Shown here piece after piece: positions 1-7,761 of a stretch of DNA of 28,570 nt. This DNA comes from Vulcanimicrobiia bacterium (GTDB taxonomy: Bacteria > Eremiobacterota > Eremiobacteria > Baltobacterales > Baltobacteraceae): contig JAMXLG010000227.1 of assembly GCA_024281135.1 (NCBI GenBank), forward strand, positions 1 through 28,570, in the 5' to 3' direction. Every line of letters begins with the position of its first letter. The stretch's first letter is position 1. The position numbers were made by a program, and so were the translations under genes. The notes below the pieces were generated by a model. The model was not told where the DNA came from. It was given only the letters and a program-made list of their open reading frames with translations, and searched no databases.

Positions 1-707
1 ACGTCGCGACGTTCGTCGCGCAAGTACGTCAGTTTGCGCTCGGCGAATATCTCGATGCGCTCTATCGCGGCGACAAAATCAGCAACTCGGAACGCGACGA
101 CGTCGTCCGTAAGCTGAGCAATTACCTTGGCTTGCCGCAGCAGTACATCCGCAACTCAAATATCCGCGTGTCGTACGATAAGTTCCAGCGCGAGCTGATG
201 CGTTCGGAGGGTACTATCGTGGGCCGCCTCGACGGACGCTATACGACGTACGAACTCGATCGTGCGTCGTACGAAGGACCTAATTGGGATCCGACTGATT
301 CATCGATCGATGCGCCGTACACAACGGCGGTCAACTCGTATCTGCGCAACGACCTGCGATACAATCCGCCGCTTCCGTATCGTCCGAATATTTACAGTAT
401 CATCGGCGACAGTTGGGATCATTCGCACAACGGGCAATACCCGACAAACGTCGCACCCGACTTGGCGGAAGCAATGACGCAGAATCCGCATCTGCACGTG
501 TTTTCTGCGAACGGGTACTACGACTTCGCAACGCCATTCTTCGCGACGGAATACACGTTGCGCCATCTCAATCTGAATCCGGGACTGCAGACGAATATCA
601 GCTACGGCTTTTACGAATCAGGACACATGGTCTATTTAAGCGACAGCGCGCTCGTGCAATTCAAAAACGATCTCTCGCGCTTCTACGACAGCGCGCTGGG
701 ACACTAG
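1..707 (+). CDS. S10 serine carboxypeptidase-like protein, C-terminal part (cut by window start)
   Basis: The reading frame is open from base 3 with no start, so the gene begins before the window; 234 residues are visible. They align along their whole length with the C-terminal half of the next gene (shared YIRNSN, GRYDARYTTY-like, NVAPDLA and DFATPxFAT blocks). Two members of the S10 catalytic triad are present: the Asp of the NGYYDFATP motif (codon 522-524) and the His of ESGHMVY (codon 624-626). The Ser part lies outside the window. S10 enzymes are usually exported carboxypeptidases that remove C-terminal residues. The stop is fused to the Shine-Dalgarno of the following paralog, so the two are probably one transcript. 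Family assignment is firm; substrate is unknown. Confidence 0.88.
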   Translation, partial: VATFVAQVRQFALGEYLDALYRGDKISNSERDDVVRKLSNYLGLPQQYIRNSNIRVSYDKFQRELMRSEGTIVGRLDGRYTTYELDRASYEGPNWDPTDSSIDAPYTTAVNSYLRNDLRYNPPLPYRPNIYSIIGDSWDHSHNGQYPTNVAPDLAEAMTQNPHLHVFSANGYYDFATPFFATEYTLRHLNLNPGLQTNISYGFYESGHMVYLSDSALVQFKNDLSRFYDSALGH

Positions 708-711
708 GAGG
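706..711 (+). promoter_or_regulatory. Shine-Dalgarno AGGAGG of the second S10 gene
   Basis: A perfect AGGAGG overlaps the TAG stop of the upstream S10 gene and lies 5 bases before the ATG at 717. It fixes the start and implies translational coupling of the two peptidase genes. Confidence 0.8.
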
Positions 712-716
712 CGAAC

Positions 717-2231
717 ATGAAGCATCTTCGCGTACTCGCAGCCTCCCTCTCCGCGGCATTGCTGATCGCTGCCGCTCCGGCCAATAAGCCTGGTCCGGCT
801 CCCGCCGCGACGACCGATTCGATAACGCATGCGGTCGCGCACGTGAACGGTCAGGGCATTCGGTATACTGCGCGCGCGGGCACGATCACGCTGCGCAACG
901 ACAAGGAACAAATCACAGCGCGGATGTTCTACACCGCGTTCACCAAAGACGGAGCCGATCTGCGCAACCGTCCGGTCACGTTCTTCTACAACGGCGGCCC
1001 GGGCAGTTCGACGATTTGGTTACGCATGGGATCGTTTGCACCGCTGCGCGTGCAAACGATGAATGATAGGGGCATTCCGAACGCTCCCTTCAAGTTGATC
1101 GAGAATAACTACAGCTTGATCGATAAGACGGACCTCGTGTTCATCGACGCGCCGAACACGGGTTATAGCCGCGTCATTGGCGCGGGCCAACCCAAAGACT
1201 TCATGGGCGTCGATCAAGATGGCCGTGCATTCACGCAGTTCGTTCAGCGCTACATCACGCAATTCGGCCGTTGGAATTCGCCGAAGTTTCTCTTCGGTGA
1301 AAGCTACGGCACGACGCGCGACTGCGTGCTCGTGAACATGCTGCAGAATGCCGGCGTTCAAATGAACGGCGTCGTGTTGCTCTCGTCGATTCTGAACTTC
1401 GGCCTTGGCGGACTCGCCGGCGGCAATCCGATCGGCGGCGGCGACTGGGGCTTCGTCAATTATCTACCGACGGAGGCCGCCGCGGCGTGGTTTCATGGTA
1501 AGGCGGGCCAAGGCCAAAGTCTGCAATCGTTCTTGAGGAACGTCGAAGCCTTCGCCGGCGGCCAGTACTTGCGCGATCTCGCGCAAGGTGCCGATCTGAG
1601 TCCTGCGCAGTTCAATAACGACGTTGCGCGCCTGCATCAGTACCTCGGGCTCCCCGAAGATTACATCCGTAACTCGAACCTGCGCATTCCGTACTTCCGC
1701 TTCTTGCAAGCACTCATGCGCAATCAGGATCAGATCATCGGCCGTTACGATGCGCGCTACACGACGTACTCGCTCGATGCGAACTCCGACTTCCCGGAGT
1801 GGGATCCGTCTGACGTCGGCATCAGCGGTGCGTTCGTCGGGCTTGGCATGAACTACATGACGCAGACGCTCGGCTACCACACGAACTTGCAGTATCGCCC
1901 GACGGCGTACGGCGGTTTACTCGGTGCGAAGTGGGACTTCAAACGTGGCGATGAAGATCCGCCGGCAAACGTTGCGCCCGATCTCGCGCGCGCGATGACG
2001 ACGAATCCGCATCTCTTCGTATTCTCAGGTAACGGATATTTCGACTTCGCCACGCCGTACTTCGCAACCGTATACACCCTCAATCACCTCGGCCTTGCAC
2101 CGACGCTACAGAATCACATCACCTTCGGCTTCTACCAATCGGGCCACATGGTGTACCTGAATCCCAAGGCGCTCGCGCAATTCAAAGGCGACCTCTCCCG
2201 CTGGTACGACGCAGCATTAGCGGGACGGTAG
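717..2231 (+). CDS. Secreted S10 serine carboxypeptidase-like peptidase
   Basis: 504 residues. Residues 1 to about 22 form a signal peptide (basic start, Leu/Ala core, AAAPA end), so the enzyme is exported. The S10 alpha/beta-hydrolase hallmarks are in order: the oxyanion-hole motif NGGPGSS at 92-98, nucleophile Ser196 in FGESYGTTR, Asp443 in GYFDFATP and His477 in SGHMVY. The GESYGTTR variant is the one I associate with bacterial S10 proteins, rather than GESYAG of yeast and plant enzymes. Expected reaction: release of C-terminal amino acids from peptides outside the cytoplasm. It is a tandem paralog of the truncated gene before it and shares an intergenic Shine-Dalgarno with it. Transcription ends at the palindromic terminator about 65 bp downstream. 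Family certain, substrate unknown. Confidence 0.93.
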   Translation: MKHLRVLAASLSAALLIAAAPANKPGPAPAATTDSITHAVAHVNGQGIRYTARAGTITLRNDKEQITARMFYTAFTKDGADLRNRPVTFFYNGGPGSSTIWLRMGSFAPLRVQTMNDRGIPNAPFKLIENNYSLIDKTDLVFIDAPNTGYSRVIGAGQPKDFMGVDQDGRAFTQFVQRYITQFGRWNSPKFLFGESYGTTRDCVLVNMLQNAGVQMNGVVLLSSILNFGLGGLAGGNPIGGGDWGFVNYLPTEAAAAWFHGKAGQGQSLQSFLRNVEAFAGGQYLRDLAQGADLSPAQFNNDVARLHQYLGLPEDYIRNSNLRIPYFRFLQALMRNQDQIIGRYDARYTTYSLDANSDFPEWDPSDVGISGAFVGLGMNYMTQTLGYHTNLQYRPTAYGGLLGAKWDFKRGDEDPPANVAPDLARAMTTNPHLFVFSGNGYFDFATPYFATVYTLNHLGLAPTLQNHITFGFYQSGHMVYLNPKALAQFKGDLSRWYDAALAGR

Positions 2232-2243
2232 CCTCCGCAGCCG

Positions 2244-2290
2244 TGTCATCCTGAGCTTGTCTGTCATCCTGAGCTTGTCGAAGGATCGCC
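2244..2290. repeat. Intergenic TGTCATCCTGAGCTTGTC repeat, one partial and one longer copy
   Basis: TGTCATCCTGAGCTTGTC occurs at 2244-2261 and again directly after at 2262-2279; the second copy continues GAAGGATCGCC. The full unit contains ATCCT and AGGAT as short inverted arms. The same unit occurs at 6940-6968. From memory this sequence is a frequent intergenic element in many environmental bacterial assemblies; I cannot verify that here. Confidence 0.75.
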
Positions 2291-2297
2291 TCAAATC

Positions 2298-2329
2298 AAA
2301 AGCCCGCCGGAACGTTCCGGCGGGCTTTT
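2298..2329. terminator. Bidirectional Rho-independent terminator between convergent genes
   Basis: A perfect 32-bp palindrome with arms AAAAGCCCGCCGGAA and TTCCGGCGGGCTTTT around a central CG. The GC-rich stem ends in T4 when read from either side. It lies between the S10 gene (+) and the Asp-box gene (-), whose stop is at 2337-2339, so it should stop both transcripts. Confidence 0.92.
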
Positions 2330-2336
2330 GTTCGTA

Positions 2337-5300
2337 TTAGTGGCCCGAGATCTTTGCGAGTTTTGCGATCGTGGCTTCGAGCGTCTTTCCGAGTTCTACG
2401 AACGCGAGATTCTGATCGTGGGTCGGCTCTGCGTCGGCGCTTTCAACCGCATCTTCGAGATTCTGATAAGCGTCGCTGAGTGCGGAGAGCGTCGAGAAGT
2501 TCGTGACGGCAGGCGGTGGAACCGATCCGAACGTTCCTGCTCCGCCACCACCGCCGAGAATATCACGGCGAATCACCTCTTTTTGCGCTTCGCTGACCGT
2601 GCTCGATGCAAGTAATGCTTCAGCGCGTTTGCGTGCGCTCTCAATTTGACTCAAACGGTCTTCGATTTCATTCGCTAGCCGGTACTGGTCAAGCAACTGC
2701 GCATCCGTCGCATCGTTGCGTGGATCGCGAACGAGATGCACGTGCGCGGTCTGCGTGGCGTTGCCGGCGGTGAGACGCACAGTGTACACGCCGGGTGGCG
2801 CTAGCGGACCTTCGTCGTGGCGCGTCGTGAAATCCCACACAAAGCGATGCGAACCAGGATCTGTTGATACGGTAACCTGCGCGGGAATCCATCGCGGCGC
2901 AATATCTACCGTTGATGGATCGGTGGGCTTGGGGGGATTTGCGCTCGAGTAGTGACGCACGACGTGTCCACCCGGTCCCACGATATCGATCGACACCGGC
3001 GATTGCTCGCCGTTGAGGTAGTAGTCGATGTACATGCCGACCGGCGGATTAGGAGCTTGCGGCTCTTCCACTTGGATCGGCGTTCCTTCGTCGGCAATGC
3101 CGCCGCCGACACCGCCCGCGCGACGGAAACGAATTGTTTGCTGCGGCGTGAAGAGATGGTTGCCGGTCAGTGGCGATTGCGCGAGCTGCCTTAACGACGC
3201 AATGTCGTCCATGATATAGAAGCCGCGGCCGTGCGTTGCAATCACGAGATCGTTACCATGTACGGCGATGTCGCGCACCGACGTCATCGGCAGATTACGC
3301 TGGAACGATTGCCAGTGCGCGCCGTCGTCGAACGAGACGTAGATGCCGCGTTCCGTTCCGGCGTACAGCAGGCCGGGGACCTTGGTATCTGCGCGAACCG
3401 CATTCACGAAGCTACCCTCAGGGATACCGCTCGCGATTACGGTCCACGTTCGGCCGTCATCGTGCGTGCGATAGATATACGGGCGATAGTCGTTCAAACG
3501 ATGGCGGTCGACGGCGACATACGCGGTATTCGAGTCGAGCGAAGAGGGATCGATGATGCCGACCTTGCTCCAAGGCGTCAGAGCCTTCGGAGTGATGTCG
3601 CTCCAGTGCGCGCCGGTATCGTGCGTGATCCACACTTTGCCGTCATCCGTACCGGCCCACAGCGTTCGTGCATCGTGCGGCGCGGGTGCAAGCGAATAAA
3701 CGACTCCGCGGCGCGGTAGACCGCCCGAATCGGCAAGCGTCGCTGCGTCAAGATTCGCCGGATGATTCTCTTCCTCGCTTCGCGTGAGATCCGGACTGAT
3801 GATCGTCCACGTCTTTCCACGATTGACCGAGCGAAAGACGTTCTGCTTCGTCGTGTACAACGCGTGATCGACGGGCGAGATCACGATGGGCAACGTCCAC
3901 GTCGCGCGCCAAGCGGTATTGGGATATGCCGTTGTCGCATCAACGTTCTGCTCCCAGCCGGTTGCGAGATCTTCGTACGTGATCGGTCCGCCGGAGCTGT
4001 TGCCGCCGAAGAGCTTGCCGTTGTTGCGCGGATCGGCGGCAAGCGTGCCGCTCTCACCGCCAACATCCATCGGCCGCCAATCGAGCGACGTGATGTGGTC
4101 GTGAATGGTTTGCGACGGCACCGCGATCGCACCGGAATCTTGTTGCGCACCATAGACCCAATACGGATACCGGTCGTCGGTTGCAACGTGATAGATTTGC
4201 GCCGTCGGCTGGTTGTACCAAGAACTCCACGTCTGCGCACGGTCCACTGAAACGACCACGCCTTGATCGCTACCGAGAATCATGTGCGTAGGGTCATCGG
4301 GATTGATCCACAATGCGTGATAGTCGTCGCCGCCCGGCGAGCCTTTGATCGCAACGAACGTCTTGCCGCCGTCTTCCGAGCGGTACGTTGCGGTGTTCAT
4401 TATATAGACGACGTCGGGGTTTTTCGTGTCGACGGTGACTTGCCCGAAATACCAGCCACGTTGCCAAAGGCGGATTTGTTTCTTTCCACCGTTTACGTGC
4501 GTCCACGTTGCGCCGCCGTCATCGGAACGATACACACCACCGGCTTCAAGATCGCGACCCGTATCGATCTGCGCGTAAACACGCGAGGGTTGCGACGGTG
4601 CAATGCCGATGCCGATATGCCCTACGAGCTTCGGCAGGCCATTGGTGAGTTGCGACCAGGTCTTGCCGCCGTCGGTTGATTTATACAAGCCGCCGCCCGG
4701 GCCGCTCGACGGCGGATAAACGTTCCACGGTGGACGGCGCGTCTGCCACAGCGATGCGTAGACGGTATTCGGTTGCGACGGATCGATTGCGACGTCGATC
4801 GCGCCGGTGTCTTCATTTTTGAAGAGCACCTTCGACCACGTCGCGCCGCCGTCGGTCGTCTTGAACACGCCGCGTTCGGCGTTACGCGCGTACGGGTGAC
4901 CGAGCGCCGCAACATACACGACGTTTGCATCGTGCGGGTCGATTGCGATACGGCCGATCTGCATCGTGTCGTCGAGACCGATGTGCGTCCACGTCTTGCC
5001 ACCGTCAAGCGATTTATACATACCGTTGCCGTACGCAATATCGGAACGCATGTCGGCTTCACCGGAGCCGACGTAGATCGTTTTCCTGTTGCTCGGTGCA
5101 ACGGCGATCGCACCGATCGATGCAACGTCCTGACCGTCGAAGATAGGATTCCACGTGCGCCCGGCGTTGGTTGATTCCCACACGCCGCCGTCGACGGAGC
5201 CGAAGTAAAAGTGATTCGGGTCGCCGGGAACTCCGGTCACCGCAATGGCGCGCCCGCCGCGGAACGGGCCGATGAGCCGCCACGAGAGTGCATTAAGTGC

Positions 5301-5405
5301 ACTTCCTTCAACGTGAGCGGGTCCCGCGATCGCCGGTGATGCCGAGAATACGGCACAGGGCGCTAGAAGAAGCGCGCAAAGTGACGCGCTGATCAATCGT
5401 CGCAT
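2337..5405 (-). CDS. Secreted VPS10/sortilin-like Asp-box (BNR) beta-propeller protein
   Basis: 1022 residues. A signal peptide is visible (residues 1-27, ending SPAIA before GPA). From about residue 78 to 695 there are at least eleven Asp-box motifs of the SxDxGxTW type, for example SLDGGKTW, TTDGGATW, STDGGKTW, SEDGGKTF, SVNRGKTW, THDDGRTW and SFDDGAHW. These mark stacked beta-propeller blades as in VPS10, GH74 and BNR families. After the propellers, a beta-rich segment containing APPGVYTVRLTAG looks like an FlgD/Ig-type domain, and the last roughly 120 residues are helical. Such proteins are often named 'glycosyl hydrolase' in databases, but I see no proven catalytic site, so binding or processing at the cell surface is equally possible. 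It follows a DMT exporter gene by 15 bp on the same strand. Confidence 0.88.
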   Translation of the reverse strand: MRRLISASLCALLLAPCAVFSASPAIAGPAHVEGSALNALSWRLIGPFRGGRAIAVTGVPGDPNHFYFGSVDGGVWESTNAGRTWNPIFDGQDVASIGAIAVAPSNRKTIYVGSGEADMRSDIAYGNGMYKSLDGGKTWTHIGLDDTMQIGRIAIDPHDANVVYVAALGHPYARNAERGVFKTTDGGATWSKVLFKNEDTGAIDVAIDPSQPNTVYASLWQTRRPPWNVYPPSSGPGGGLYKSTDGGKTWSQLTNGLPKLVGHIGIGIAPSQPSRVYAQIDTGRDLEAGGVYRSDDGGATWTHVNGGKKQIRLWQRGWYFGQVTVDTKNPDVVYIMNTATYRSEDGGKTFVAIKGSPGGDDYHALWINPDDPTHMILGSDQGVVVSVDRAQTWSSWYNQPTAQIYHVATDDRYPYWVYGAQQDSGAIAVPSQTIHDHITSLDWRPMDVGGESGTLAADPRNNGKLFGGNSSGGPITYEDLATGWEQNVDATTAYPNTAWRATWTLPIVISPVDHALYTTKQNVFRSVNRGKTWTIISPDLTRSEEENHPANLDAATLADSGGLPRRGVVYSLAPAPHDARTLWAGTDDGKVWITHDTGAHWSDITPKALTPWSKVGIIDPSSLDSNTAYVAVDRHRLNDYRPYIYRTHDDGRTWTVIASGIPEGSFVNAVRADTKVPGLLYAGTERGIYVSFDDGAHWQSFQRNLPMTSVRDIAVHGNDLVIATHGRGFYIMDDIASLRQLAQSPLTGNHLFTPQQTIRFRRAGGVGGGIADEGTPIQVEEPQAPNPPVGMYIDYYLNGEQSPVSIDIVGPGGHVVRHYSSANPPKPTDPSTVDIAPRWIPAQVTVSTDPGSHRFVWDFTTRHDEGPLAPPGVYTVRLTAGNATQTAHVHLVRDPRNDATDAQLLDQYRLANEIEDRLSQIESARKRAEALLASSTVSEAQKEVIRRDILGGGGGAGTFGSVPPPAVTNFSTLSALSDAYQNLEDAVESADAEPTHDQNLAFVELGKTLEATIAKLAKISGH

Positions 5406-5420
5406 AGTGCGGTGTACGCG

Positions 5421-6350
5421 CTATGCAGCGAGTTGGCCTTTGGCTTCGCGCTTCGCTTTTGCGGGAGATTTGAGAATTGCGACGACCGCGAACACAATTG
5501 CAGCACCGCCGAGGATTACGTTTAGTGTGATTGGCTCGCGCAGCAACCATGCACCGAGTGCTACCGCGACGATGGGATTCACGTACCCGTAGGTTGCAAC
5601 GATGTGCGTGGGAAGTTTGCGCACGGCGTAGTTGTATGCGGTGTATCCGATGAGCGCGCCTGGTCCGACGAGCCACAAGAATCCGCCGATTGACGCCGAC
5701 GTGATCGCGTGAATGTTGAGATGCGCCGCCTCACCCGTGAGCAAGCCGATGATCGTAAGGATGATTCCGCCGACGAACATTTCTAACGCCGGAATGATAG
5801 GATTCTTTCGCAACTCCGCGTGACGGCGTCCGTACACGGAACCGAGCGCCCACGTGAACGAACCGAAGAGCATCATCAGCGTGGGAACAAGCGGAACACC
5901 GCCGCCGGGCATGCCCGCAAGAGCGATGATGCCGATGGTGCCGAGAGCAAGGCCGATGGCCGAGCCCAGCGTGATGCCGGTGCGCGACACGATCGCGGCG
6001 ATGATCACCATCCAAATCGGAACTGTCGCAACGACGATCGCCGCCACGCCCGACTGCACCGTCTGTTCGGAATAACACAGAAAGCCGTTGCCGATGCCGA
6101 GCAACAGAAACGCCGTCATCGTGAGCGAGCGCCACTGCGGCGCGCGAAGTTGCGAGAGTAAATCGCGCTTCCATAAGAGCATCGCTCCGGTGAGGATACT
6201 GCCGGCGATAATGTACCGGACGCCGGCCATCAGAAACGGTGGGATCGTCTCGACTGCGACCCGGATGCCGAGGTACGTGGACCCCCAGAGGAACCAGACC
6301 GTGATCAGCGCTACCCAAGGCAGCGCATCGATGATGGACGAGCGGCGCAT
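5421..6350 (-). CDS. EamA/DMT-family drug or metabolite exporter
   Basis: 309 residues from the ATG at 6350, which is preceded by an AAGGGA Shine-Dalgarno. A longer in-frame reading to 6725 is possible, but its first 125 residues are hydrophilic, overlap the divergent regulator and lack family character. The protein is highly hydrophobic with about ten membrane helices in two EamA halves. The start WFLWGSTYLGIRVAVETIPPF-like segment (conserved WGS and Pro) and the second-half segment ATYGYVNPIVAVALGAWLLRE-like are typical of the family. Members export amino acids, nucleosides or small metabolites from the cytoplasm. The divergent Lrp/AsnC gene is a common arrangement for amino-acid exporters, so control by that regulator is a reasonable inference. 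Substrate not determinable. Confidence 0.9.
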   Translation of the reverse strand: MRRSSIIDALPWVALITVWFLWGSTYLGIRVAVETIPPFLMAGVRYIIAGSILTGAMLLWKRDLLSQLRAPQWRSLTMTAFLLLGIGNGFLCYSEQTVQSGVAAIVVATVPIWMVIIAAIVSRTGITLGSAIGLALGTIGIIALAGMPGGGVPLVPTLMMLFGSFTWALGSVYGRRHAELRKNPIIPALEMFVGGIILTIIGLLTGEAAHLNIHAITSASIGGFLWLVGPGALIGYTAYNYAVRKLPTHIVATYGYVNPIVAVALGAWLLREPITLNVILGGAAIVFAVVAILKSPAKAKREAKGQLAA

Positions 6351-6443
6351 ATTTCCCTTCTGAAACCAAAGATCGTCCGAAGTTTTCGAAAGAGTAGACG
6401 AGCCCGGAAAAGTCCTCCGTTTTGGAAAGCGAAGAGGTCTACC
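6351..6443. promoter_or_regulatory. Divergent promoter region between DMT exporter and Lrp/AsnC regulator
   Basis: 93 bp between the two divergent starts. It must hold promoters for both directions and probably the regulator's sites. An 8-bp palindrome TTTCGAAA lies at 6384-6391. I could not identify convincing -35/-10 pairs, so only the region is annotated. Confidence 0.4.
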
Positions 6444-6917
6444 ATGATCAGTCCCGTCCCCGCCACCCCGTCGAATCGGAGGCTCGACGATGTCGACCTT
6501 CGCTTGCTCGCCGCGCTTCGCGCAAATGCCCGAACGAGCCAAGAGGATCTTTCGCGCCTGCTCGCGCTCTCGCGCCCGTCGGTTCGGGAGCGGATGCGTC
6601 GACTGGAAGCGCTTGGAATTCTTCTCGGCTACACCATCGTCGTCGATTGGGAGTCGCTGGGCTACCCGATTCTTGCGTTCGTCAACGTGCGCACCGCAAT
6701 GGGCACATGCGACGAAGGCACGCAAGTCGTCAACGGCTTCTCATGCGACGGAGCCGTCGTCGAAGAATGTTACGCGATCACCGGTGACTGGTGCTTATTC
6801 GCGAAAGTCCGCGCGCGTACATCAAAGGAGCTAGCAAACTTTCTCGATGCGATCAAGAAGAATCCCCGCTTCTCCGCGACGTCGACAACGCTAGCTCTCG
6901 GAACCGTGTCATCGTAA
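6444..6917 (+). CDS. Lrp/AsnC-family transcriptional regulator
   Basis: 157 residues. An N-terminal AsnC-type helix-turn-helix (about residues 14-62: LDDVDLRLLAALRANARTS, then SRPSVRERMRRLEALGIL) is followed by a ligand-binding RAM domain containing ECYAITGDWCLFAKVRA, which matches the family's 'G-x-x-D/W' strand pattern. Length is typical of the family. GAAGAGG at 6431-6437 precedes the ATG. These regulators sense amino acids or related metabolites as oligomers. The divergent EamA transporter is the obvious target. The last codons (GTG TCA TCG TAA) are provided by the first copy of an intergenic repeat array that starts at 6904, so the extreme C-terminus is probably repeat-derived. Confidence 0.9.
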   Translation: MISPVPATPSNRRLDDVDLRLLAALRANARTSQEDLSRLLALSRPSVRERMRRLEALGILLGYTIVVDWESLGYPILAFVNVRTAMGTCDEGTQVVNGFSCDGAVVEECYAITGDWCLFAKVRARTSKELANFLDAIKKNPRFSATSTTLALGTVSS

Positions 6918-6968
6918 GCACCGTGTCATCGTAAGCACCGTGTCATCCTGAGCTTGTCGAAGGATCGC
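6904..6968. repeat. Tandem repeat array overlapping the end of the Lrp gene
   Basis: CCGTGTCATCGTAAGCA occurs twice (6904-6920 and 6921-6937), followed by the related CCGTGTCATCCTGAGC with tail TTGTCGAAGGATCGC (6938-6968). The third copy matches the repeat at 2262-2288. The first copy supplies the last three sense codons and the TAA stop of the upstream gene. Confidence 0.8.
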
Positions 6969-6980
6969 AACGAACGATTA

Positions 6981-7346
6981 TTAGCGATATATCACGCACC
7001 TTTTCTTATCGCCATTGCAATCACAGTCGAGCAGTGCGACGAGTTGCCGTTTCATTGCGCGCGCTTCCTTAATCACTCCGTCGAGTTCGCTGATTCGACG
7101 CAGCACGATCTCGTGTCGGCTTTGTGCGCGCACTAGAGGTTCGGACGAGGCCATCGAAACTAAGTCTTCGATTGAAACGCCGCTCGCGCGAAAGAAGCGC
7201 AGAACTTTCAGCTGATCGGTAACGGAGACATCGTAGTCGCGGATACCATTCTTGCGACGTGGCCGAGGCAGCAGCCCCGACGACTCGTAGAACCGGATCA
7301 TTGAGGTAGAAACTCCGGCCGCTTTAGCTATCTCGCCAATGGTCAT
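6981..7346 (-). CDS. MerR-family metal- or thiol-responsive regulator
   Basis: 121 residues from the ATG at 7346, which begins the canonical MerR sequence MTIGEIAKAAGVSTSMIRFYE and has AAGGGG about 8 bases upstream. An in-frame ATG at 7397 would read through the operator and is unlikely. Winged HTH at residues 1-70, dimerisation helix about 78-105, then a Cys-rich end DCDCNGDKKRC (Cys108, Cys110, Cys117) resembling the metal-binding loop of CueR/ZntR. I see no Cys in the dimerisation helix where MerR (Cys82) and ZntR (Cys79) carry a ligand, so the site is not the classical Hg(II) or Zn(II) one. It is divergent from a MerT-like gene and should distort the operator at 7361-7382 to activate that gene. 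Effector unknown; Cu(I), Hg(II) and electrophiles are options. Confidence 0.88.
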   Translation of the reverse strand: MTIGEIAKAAGVSTSMIRFYESSGLLPRPRRKNGIRDYDVSVTDQLKVLRFFRASGVSIEDLVSMASSEPLVRAQSRHEIVLRRISELDGVIKEARAMKRQLVALLDCDCNGDKKRCVIYR

Positions 7347-7358
7347 GTCGTGGACCCC

Positions 7359-7389
7359 TTGACTTAAAGTGAACTTTAAGTCGTATGGT
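7359..7389 (+). promoter_or_regulatory. MerR-type promoter with 19-bp spacer and 22-bp operator dyad
   Basis: The -35 TTGACT (7359-7364) and -10 TATGGT (7384-7389) are separated by 19 bp, the over-long spacer diagnostic of MerR-activated promoters. The dyad has arms GACTTAAAGT (7361-7370) and ACTTTAAGTC (7373-7382), perfect over 10 bp with 2 central bases. Expected transcription start is about 7396, which is the ATG of the downstream gene. Confidence 0.85.
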
Positions 7390-7395
7390 TCGGTC

Positions 7396-7755
7396 ATGGA
7401 TTTTCAAACCTCTCCAAAACAGCCGGGAAAGATCTTCGGCAGTTCAGCAGCGGCATTTGCCTCACACCTGTTCGGAACGCTGACATGTGCCACGTGTTGG
7501 ACAATATTCGGTCCTTCGCTCGCGCTCTTATTCGGCAGTGGAGGCACCGCGTTTTTGGCAGCCCTGCGTCCATATGCTCCACTGGCAGTGTCAGTTTCTG
7601 CGCTCGGGTTGGTTTATAGCTTCTATCAACTTGCGAAAACACGCGATCAGTCCCGCAAACTGCCGTACAAACTCGCAGCGCTGTTTACCGTGCTTTCTGC
7701 TGTTGGGTGGACCGGTTCAGCAACCTACACCGTTGTTACGTTCCTGAAGGGCTAG
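7396..7755 (+). CDS. Small MerT-like membrane transport protein
   Basis: 119 residues from the ATG at 7396. An alternative ATG at 7369 lies inside the operator, upstream of the predicted RNA start, and is rejected. There are three hydrophobic segments (about 15-55, 60-82 and 93-117). The first holds Cys31-Ala-Thr-Cys34, in the place where MerT-type mercury transporters carry their helix-1 cysteine pair. GSGGTAFLAALRPYAPL resembles the MerT stretch between helices 1 and 2. Together with the divergent MerR gene this suggests uptake or handling of a thiophilic metal. No merA-like reductase or merP is present. Assignment is by motif and context; it could be another small Cys-containing carrier. 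Confidence 0.65.
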   Translation: MDFQTSPKQPGKIFGSSAAAFASHLFGTLTCATCWTIFGPSLALLFGSGGTAFLAALRPYAPLAVSVSALGLVYSFYQLAKTRDQSRKLPYKLAALFTVLSAVGWTGSATYTVVTFLKG

Positions 7756-7761
7756 ATTGCA

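Noticed and set aside
3231..4679. Several + strand open frames opposite the Asp-box gene
   Set aside because: Antisense of a repetitive GC-rich gene, Arg-rich composition, no ribosome sites.
6351..6725. N-terminal extension of the DMT exporter to a start at 6725
   Set aside because: Hydrophilic, Arg-rich, antisense to the Lrp gene; the ATG at 6350 has a good AAGGGA site and starts the family-like sequence.
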